Assembly: GCA_964485395.1 (NCBI GenBank)
Contig: CAZAJF010000016.1
Span: 19,328 to 83,327 of the forward strand
From: JANNSO01 sp964485395
Lineage (GTDB): Bacteria > Spirochaetota > Spirochaetia > Treponematales > UBA12059
Length of the DNA stretch: 64,000 nucleotides
Direction: 5' to 3'
Under the pieces are notes generated by a model. It searched no databases. It was not told where the DNA came from and was given only the letters and a program-made list of their open reading frames with translations. A program made the translations under genes and the position numbers. Positions 59,509 through 64,000 of the stretch are shown piece by piece. How positions within the stretch are numbered: position 1 is the stretch's first letter; every line of letters starts with the position of its first letter.

Positions 59509-59859
59509 ATGACTTTAATGAACAACGGTAAACTCATCGTTCTTCGGGTTATTCTCACCGTTCTGGCCGTAACCGGCTCGTTCGGCCTGGTCGTGATGAT
59601 GCTGCGGAACTGGCTTATGCCCGATATCTTCGGCCTAAAGGCAATTTCATACCTGCAGGCATAGGGCCTTGTAATACTGACACACATCCTCTTCAAACTG
59701 GGCAAAGGAAAAACCGGCACATCGATGTTGACCCACGTCCTTTCAAAAAGGTGGAACGGCAAGCTGATGGACAAGATAGCTCGAAAAAGGCCTACACCAG
59801 CCCAAGCTGCCGCGGCTACGGTCCTGGTCCCAGAGGCTAGAGATAGCGTCTCAGTGTAA
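59509..59859 (+). pseudogene. Second copy of the ECF-linked membrane protein, broken by TAG
   Basis: Reads M-T-L-M-N-N-G-K, a membrane helix, R-N-W-L-M-P-D-I-F-G-L-K and Y-L-Q-A, then TAG at 59662-59664 where the intact copy has TGG (W-G-L). The same frame continues G-L-V-I-L-T-H-I-L-F-K with a different tail to TAA at 59857-59859. The truncated product would keep only the first helix. Its end abuts the vapC gene. Confidence 0.78.
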
Positions 59860-60276
59860 TCAAGGCAATGCCTGTCGCGCCTCGAATGGGTTTAGGAGCG
59901 CAATGCCGAAACCCTCGAAATCTCTGACGTTTCGCGTGGCAAGGACGAGACCGTGCCGCCAGGCGCTGGCCGCTATCAGCGCATCCGCTTGGTGCACAGT
60001 CCTGCCTTCGGCGGCAAGCCTTCCCCGGGCTTCTCCCGTCCAGATAGCCATTTCTATATCAACGGATACTACTTGCGCAAAATTTGCGCAAAAACGATGA
60101 AACCAGGCTTCTTTTTCGTACAATGCCTTGCGCCGCAAGCCGGATATGATTTCTTCAACGGTAATAACGCTCAGGCTCAAGCTTTCGAGGTTTTTAAACC
60201 AGGCAGCAACGAGAGGATCAGGCCTTGGCCGCATAATCTCGCTGAGTACGCAGGTATCCACAAGAAAGGCGCTCAT
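59860..60276 (-). CDS. vapC: VapC-type PIN-domain ribonuclease toxin
   Basis: A 138-residue PIN-domain protein. The conserved acidic residues are D7 (L-V-D-T-C), E41 or E42, D98 (H-Q-A-D-A-L-I-A) and D119 (R-N-V-R-D-F), the set needed for magnesium-dependent RNA cleavage. In the typical TA order the antitoxin gene comes first and overlaps this start by one base (TAATG). It is complete and probably active. Confidence 0.92.
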   Translation of the reverse strand: MSAFLVDTCVLSEIMRPRPDPLVAAWFKNLESLSLSVITVEEIISGLRRKALYEKEAWFHRFCANFAQVVSVDIEMAIWTGEARGRLAAEGRTVHQADALIAASAWRHGLVLATRNVRDFEGFGIALLNPFEARQALP

Positions 60277-60542
60277 TAAAAAGCTGTCTCAATATCTATG
60301 CGGTCAGTTCGGGGAAGAAGCTCAAAATAGCCTTCTCGGTTGTTAATATCTGCCAATTCCAGTAAATACGTGGCCAGGCCCGGCTGGAAAGCTTGGCTAT
60401 GCGCCTCAAAAAGCTTCCAGTTGACAAGCACTCCTGCCGGCTTGCCGTGACGGAGTATCATTTGAGGCTCAATGCTCGAAGCATCAAGCAGTTCGGAGAA
60501 GCGATGCTTGGCTTCTGCGGCTGTCCATTGCATTTGTACCAT
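60276..60542 (-). CDS. vapB: VapB-type antitoxin
   Basis: An 88-residue protein with a Phd/YefM-like DNA-binding start (W-T-A-A-E-A-K-H-R-F-S-E-L-L, then I-L-R-H-G-K-P-A-G-V-L-V) and a flexible C-terminus that should wrap the toxin. It is expected to bind VapC and repress its own promoter. The ribosome-binding site is AGGAGA. Confidence 0.85.
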   Translation of the reverse strand: MVQMQWTAAEAKHRFSELLDASSIEPQMILRHGKPAGVLVNWKLFEAHSQAFQPGLATYLLELADINNREGYFELLPRTDRIDIETAF

Positions 60543-60561
60543 ATCAGTCTCCTATTGGTCA

Positions 60562-60600
60562 AATATAATGTAATATTGATCAAATGTAAAGTACAATATT
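60562..60600 (-). promoter_or_regulatory. vapBC promoter with overlapping inverted repeat
   Basis: On the minus strand: TTTACA (60590-60585), 17 bases, TATATT (60567-60562), with a leader of about 13 bases. An imperfect inverted repeat AATATTGATC / GTACAATATT (60573-60582 and 60591-60600, 8 of 10 matching) overlaps the -35 box and spacer and is a good candidate operator for VapB autoregulation. The sequence is far more AT-rich than its surroundings. Confidence 0.65.
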
Positions 60601-60732
60601 TGAAATACCAAATAAATCGGGATAATCCTCTTTGGAAATTACTACCTTTTCTTGAGATGCCTTTCTTTAACATTAATGTTATATTGTTCTGATACATTTT
60701 CCTGGCCCGTATGGGCAGGATGGAGGAACCAA

Positions 60733-61041
60733 GTGAAACGAATCACAGGACTAATGCTGCTGGCCATTCTCGTGGCGGTGTTGAGCATGGGTTGCGTCCC
60801 CGGAGACGGCAAGAACAACATGGAGAAACCTGCCGGCTTCTTTACCGGTGTCTGGCACGGCTGGATAGCCCCGGTCTCGCTGATCATCAGCCTTTTCGAC
60901 AAGAATAGCAGCGTTTTCGAGCGCTACAATACCGGCTGGTGGTACAACTTCGGCTTTTATATCGCCATCGTCGGCGGTTTTGGCGGCATATCGTTTACGC
61001 GCAGTAAATTCCGCTCGCGCTCGCGCAGACACGAAGAATAG
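60733..61041 (+). CDS. Small lipoprotein
   Basis: A 102-residue protein starting at GTG 60733 with GGAGG upstream. The signal sequence ends in V-L-S-M-G-C (lipobox). Then comes G-F-F-T-G-V-W-H-G-W-I-A-P-V-S, a hydrophobic stretch, and a second probable membrane helix (about residues 70-88) before a basic tail. The W-H-G-W-I-A-P pattern is known in small envelope proteins found near ECF or phage-shock-like genes in various bacteria; the function is unknown. It is cotranscribed with the next gene. Confidence 0.75.
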   Translation: MKRITGLMLLAILVAVLSMGCVPGDGKNNMEKPAGFFTGVWHGWIAPVSLIISLFDKNSSVFERYNTGWWYNFGFYIAIVGGFGGISFTRSKFRSRSRRHEE

Positions 61042-61055
61042 ATGGAGAGGAAACG

Positions 61056-61298
61056 ATGGGCATAACGATAATCATAGTCGGCGGAATACTACTCATGACC
61101 GTGGCCGCCGGTTTTTTCGACATGATGGGAAAGTCCAAGAAAAACGCAGGCCAAGGAATTTCGGCCTCGCAGCTGCAGGACCTCGAAAGCCGTTTGTCGA
61201 ACCTGGAAGTCCAGATCGGCGAGCGCGATCGGCGCATCGAACAGCTGGAACAACACGCCGAATTCACGAGCAGGCTGCTCGAGGACAAGTCCAAATAA
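61056..61298 (+). CDS. Small PspB-like membrane protein
   Basis: An 80-residue protein with one N-terminal membrane helix (about residues 3-22) and a C-terminal coiled coil (L-E-S-R-L-S-N-L-E-V-Q-I, then E-Q-L-E). Size and layout recall PspB of the phage-shock response, but the sequence match is loose. It sits 14 bases after the lipoprotein gene and ends at a strong terminator. Confidence 0.7.
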   Translation: MGITIIIVGGILLMTVAAGFFDMMGKSKKNAGQGISASQLQDLESRLSNLEVQIGERDRRIEQLEQHAEFTSRLLEDKSK

Positions 61299-61319
61299 AA
61301 ACCTGATGATAAATCCTTG

Positions 61320-61356
61320 CATCGCGGATCCGGCAACGTTTCCGCGATGTTTTTTT
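61320..61356 (+). terminator. Rho-independent terminator
   Basis: CATCGCGGA (61320-61328) pairs perfectly with TCCGCGATG (61341-61349) and is followed by seven T. It ends the lipoprotein/PspB-like operon and faces the end of the convergent ABC transporter operon. Confidence 0.9.
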
Positions 61357-61365
61357 AACCTGCGC

Positions 61366-62187
61366 TTAGCCTTTGATGCTTCCTTCCGTCATTCCCTTGA
61401 TGAACCACTTGGAGAATACCAGGTACATGACGACGACGGGAATGGACGCCATGGTAAGCACGGCGAATACGTTGCCGTAATTCGTCTGGTATTGGCCGAA
61501 TAGCAGGGCCGTCGCCAGCGGGACGGTCTTTACGGAGTCCGACTTGAGCAGCACGAGCGGAAACCAGAAGTCGTTCCAGACGGGTATGAAATTTACCACG
61601 GCAACAGCGGCGATCGCCGGGCGCAGGAGAGGCATGATGATGCGCACGAAGATGCCCGTCTCGCTGCAGCCGTCGATGCGGGCCGCCGAAATCAGCTCGT
61701 CGGGTATGGAACGTATGAAATCTGTCAATATGAATATGCCGAAGGGAATGCCCATGGCGATGTTGACGAGTATTACGGAGCCGAGGTTGTCCTGCAGGCC
61801 GAGGTTGATCATCAGCTTTAGGATGGAGATAGTACCCAGTTTTATGGGAATTATGAGACCTATGAGGAAAAACGCGTAAATGGCGGCTGAGCCGCGAAAT
61901 CTGTGCTTGGCGAGGATGAACGAGGCAAGCGAGGAAAACACGACGATGACGAACAGCGACACGCACACCACGACGATGCTGTTCTTGAAATATGTTATAT
62001 AATTTGAACGGGCGATCATGTTGACGTAATTGTCGAAATACAGCGTCTTGGGCAGTCCGAAAGGATTCGTGAACACGTCGGCATTGGGCTTGAGAGAGGT
62101 GACGATCATGAGATACAACGGGTACATGATGACCGCGACATACGCGAACATGATCGCGTAGTAGAATATTTTCTTCCTTTTTTCCAT
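61366..62187 (-). CDS. Carbohydrate ABC transporter permease (MalG-like)
   Basis: A 273-residue inner-membrane protein with six predicted helices. The ATPase-contact (EAA) loop reads E-L-I-S-A-A-R-I-D-G-C-S-E. C-terminal K-G-M-T-E-G-S-I-K-G is typical of the MalG branch. It forms the channel with the MalF-like protein encoded just upstream. The sugar is unknown. No ATPase gene is in the window; such systems often share an MsmK-type ATPase encoded elsewhere. Confidence 0.9.
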   Translation of the reverse strand: MEKRKKIFYYAIMFAYVAVIMYPLYLMIVTSLKPNADVFTNPFGLPKTLYFDNYVNMIARSNYITYFKNSIVVVCVSLFVIVVFSSLASFILAKHRFRGSAAIYAFFLIGLIIPIKLGTISILKLMINLGLQDNLGSVILVNIAMGIPFGIFILTDFIRSIPDELISAARIDGCSETGIFVRIIMPLLRPAIAAVAVVNFIPVWNDFWFPLVLLKSDSVKTVPLATALLFGQYQTNYGNVFAVLTMASIPVVVMYLVFSKWFIKGMTEGSIKG

Positions 62188-62188
62188 C

Positions 62189-63103
62189 TCAGTCCTCCTT
62201 TCGCCCTTTTACCTTGAACAGGTAATACCAGACCGAGACGCCTATGGAAACCACGAAAAACATAATCGTGGAGACGGCCGCGCCCATTCCCATGCCCCAG
62301 CCGCCGCGCACCGGCGTGGAGAACGCCGCTCGGTAGAAGAGCGAGCCGAAGAGATCGGTGGTATAGCGGGGATTGGCCATGGTCGTCGTCATGGCGTAGA
62401 CGATGTCGAACTGGGTAAAGTCACCCACAAAGATGAGCAGGGTAACGATTCCGATGACGGGCTTGAGCGCCGGAAGTATAATATAGCGCATTTCCTGGAA
62501 CCAGGAAGCGCCGTCGATCCGGGCCGCCTCGAGATGCTCCACGGGAATCGCGTCGATGCCGATGGTATACAGGAGAATCGACTCGCCGATGAACTGCCAA
62601 CTGATGGCTACGGCGAGCGTGGGAAGGGCCGTAGCCTCGTTGCCCAGCCACGGAAAATTGCCGAACAGTCCCCAAATCGGGTTGAGCATCTGCCTGAACA
62701 GGAACCCCACCACGAGCACGGAAAGCGTCGTGGGAAGGAAACTCAGCTTCCTGATGAAAGAGGCCCCCTTGATGGCCCTGGTAACCGCCAAGGCGAGAAA
62801 AAAGCCCAGCAGGTTCTGAAGGAGCGTAACGATCAAGAAGAACACGAACGTATTGGAGAAAGCCCCCCAAACGCGCTCGCTGAAGGAAGGATCGGTGAAT
62901 ATTTTTATATAATTGGCGAAACCTACGAATTCCGTGGGAACGAGCCCGCTTCCGGAATAGAAGCTGAGCCGCATGGAATCCAGGATGGGAACAAGCAGGA
63001 TAAGAGAATATATCAGCAACGCGGGAAGCAGGAACGCGGACCTGAACGCGAAAGTTCGCAGCACTCCCGGCTTCAACCTCTTTTCTCCGGCTTTTCGTTT
63101 CAT
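62189..63103 (-). CDS. Carbohydrate ABC transporter permease (MalF/UgpA-like)
   Basis: A 304-residue inner-membrane protein. Helices include the N-terminal A-F-L-L-P-A-L-L-I-Y-S segment; the EAA loop reads H-L-E-A-A-R-I-D-G-A-S-W. The ATG at 63103 has AAGGAG upstream; codons before it are not needed. It lies between the solute-binding gene and the MalG-like gene, one base from the latter. Absence of a long N-terminal periplasmic domain places it in the UgpA/LacF type. Confidence 0.9.
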   Translation of the reverse strand: MKRKAGEKRLKPGVLRTFAFRSAFLLPALLIYSLILLVPILDSMRLSFYSGSGLVPTEFVGFANYIKIFTDPSFSERVWGAFSNTFVFFLIVTLLQNLLGFFLALAVTRAIKGASFIRKLSFLPTTLSVLVVGFLFRQMLNPIWGLFGNFPWLGNEATALPTLAVAISWQFIGESILLYTIGIDAIPVEHLEAARIDGASWFQEMRYIILPALKPVIGIVTLLIFVGDFTQFDIVYAMTTTMANPRYTTDLFGSLFYRAAFSTPVRGGWGMGMGAAVSTIMFFVVSIGVSVWYYLFKVKGRKED

Positions 63104-63163
63104 GGAATCTCCTTGTGAACCGGCGGGCCGGACGAAAGCCCGACCCGCCATATTATAAAAAAT

Positions 63164-64000
63164 TTACTTCTTGAACGGGGCATACCATGAAGCCAGCTGG
63201 TCCTGCACATAGGCGGCAGCCGCTTCGGGGGTATACTTGTCTATCATCATGCCGGGAAGGGCCACACCCATGAGGGAGTTGCCGCTCGGAGCCTGGGCGC
63301 TCATCTTTTCCCATACCGTGCGCACGGTGAGGTCGGCGTTCGCCGCCGCGTCGAACATCTTCTGCGCCAGCGGATTGGTAAGCGTCACCTTTGCGGGAGT
63401 ATACGAGAAGAAGCCCGGAAGCTCGTTCATGATGGCCTGGGCATATTCCGGACCCGACACCCACTTGGCGTACTCGAGCGCGGCTTCCAGGTTTTTGGAA
63501 TTCTTGTTTACGCCGATGCCTGCGTCGACATGGAAGCAGTACTGAAGCTTGTCGCCGGCCTTGGCTACGGGCGGAGCGAACCAGCCGATCTTGGTGCTGT
63601 CGGAGCCGAGATCCTGGAATACGCCGATTTCCCACGAACCGCCGATGAACATGGCAGCCTGGCCCGAGCCGAACATCTGCTGCATGCTCACGTAATCGAG
63701 CGCTTCGTATCCTTTGGGCAGGTATTTCTGCAGGGAATCGACCGCCTTGAAAGCGGCGACGAAGTTAGGATCGGTCAGCTTCATCTTGCCGGCCATGAGA
63801 GCCTGCCTTGCGGCCTCTCCACCGTAGAAATTCGCGCCGAGGCCGGAGAATACCACTTCGTACAGGGTCCAGTCGTCCAAGGCTCCCTGCGCAAAAACTT
63901 TCTCCCCGCCTTTTTTGAGGGTCTCGCATACGGCGATGAACTCATCCCAGGTAGCCGGCTCCTTGAGCTTGTATTTATCAAAAATGGCTTTCTGGTAGTA
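63164..64000 (-). CDS. Extracellular solute-binding protein of a sugar ABC transporter (N-terminus off the window)
   Basis: The last 278 residues of a family-1 solute-binding protein, running past the right edge of the window. Seen: K-L-K-E-P-A-T-W-D-E-F near the visible start, Q-M-F-G-S-G-Q-A-A-M-F-I-G-G-S-W in the hinge region, and G-I-G-V-N-K-N-S-K-N, all normal for this family. It should capture a sugar or sugar derivative for the two permeases downstream. The signal or lipoprotein peptide lies outside the window. Confidence 0.9.
   Translation of the reverse strand, partial: YYQKAIFDKYKLKEPATWDEFIAVCETLKKGGEKVFAQGALDDWTLYEVVFSGLGANFYGGEAARQALMAGKMKLTDPNFVAAFKAVDSLQKYLPKGYEALDYVSMQQMFGSGQAAMFIGGSWEIGVFQDLGSDSTKIGWFAPPVAKAGDKLQYCFHVDAGIGVNKNSKNLEAALEYAKWVSGPEYAQAIMNELPGFFSYTPAKVTLTNPLAQKMFDAAANADLTVRTVWEKMSAQAPSGNSLMGVALPGMMIDKYTPEAAAAYVQDQLASWYAPFKK

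Noticed and set aside
20091..59664. Recoding of TAG as a sense codon (two conserved genes contain in-frame TAG).
   Set aside because: TAG is the normal stop of several intact genes here (for example at 41396-41398, 50296-50298 and 58864-58866), one TAG replaces a TGG in an already broken gene copy, and no suppressor tRNA is seen.
1..64000. tRNA, rRNA, CRISPR arrays or insertion sequences.
   Set aside because: No T-loop-like tRNA signature, rRNA segment, spaced repeats or transposase-like frame was found by reading both strands.

Overview
The window is one contiguous, GC-rich piece of bacterial chromosome. It most likely comes from a spirochaete of the Treponema/Spirochaeta type. The clues are a P83/100-family secreted protein (first known from Borrelia), a fused PyrB-PyrI aspartate carbamoyltransferase, a remnant of a 7TMR-DISM adenylate cyclase, a CASTOR/POLLUX-type channel and a very dense chemotaxis/two-component region. 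This placement is inferred from gene content. There is no rRNA or tRNA to confirm it.

Layout. 0-12 kb (mostly minus strand): a partial nucleotidyltransferase-like gene, recQ, a wrecked alkaline phosphatase gene, an M23 peptidase / GNAT / pyrBI run, the P83/100 protein, a beta-propeller/HEAT secreted protein and a large B12-binding-type radical SAM protein. 12-20 kb: an Hsp70-like / sirtuin / HrpB helicase operon on the plus strand, converging on a haem-sensor diguanylate cyclase and the CASTOR/POLLUX channel. 20-25 kb: a histidine kinase broken by one in-frame TAG, then a tight nitroreductase / aminotransferase / methyltransferase / glyoxalase-like operon.

25-46 kb is the signalling core. 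A twelve-gene minus-strand chemotaxis operon runs cheA, mcp, cheW, mcp, cheW, cheR, parA-like, unknown, cheB, cheD, receiver, CheX-like. Two plus-strand cassettes of receiver plus HisKA_2-type kinase flank it, one of them with a CheC-like phosphatase. CheA has two Hpt domains and a tandem motif resembling the c-di-GMP-binding MshEN domain. The two CheW/receptor pairs are near-copies of each other. Next to this lies a cobalamin-riboswitch operon encoding a small lipoprotein and a BtuB-like TonB-dependent receptor, then a receiver and an Hpt-receiver protein.

46-64 kb: a GGDEF-EAL protein, an M20 peptidase, a nuclease, a DEAD-box helicase, secreted or lipid-anchored proteins, a membrane Ser/Thr kinase, an ECF sigma factor with a two-helix membrane protein and a decayed tandem copy of both, a VapBC module, two small envelope proteins, and a sugar-type ABC transporter cut by the window end.

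A recurring theme is gene decay. At least five loci keep recognisable N- and C-terminal ends but have lost the middle: alkaline phosphatase, an HDAC-like gene, an adenylate cyclase, the second ECF sigma copy and a nucleotidyltransferase pair. Two more genes carry single in-frame TAG codons. The strongest leads for new biology are the CheA with a putative c-di-GMP module, the ParA-like/unknown pair inside the chemotaxis operon, the B12-controlled lipoprotein, and the duplicated ECF cassette with a conserved upstream element.
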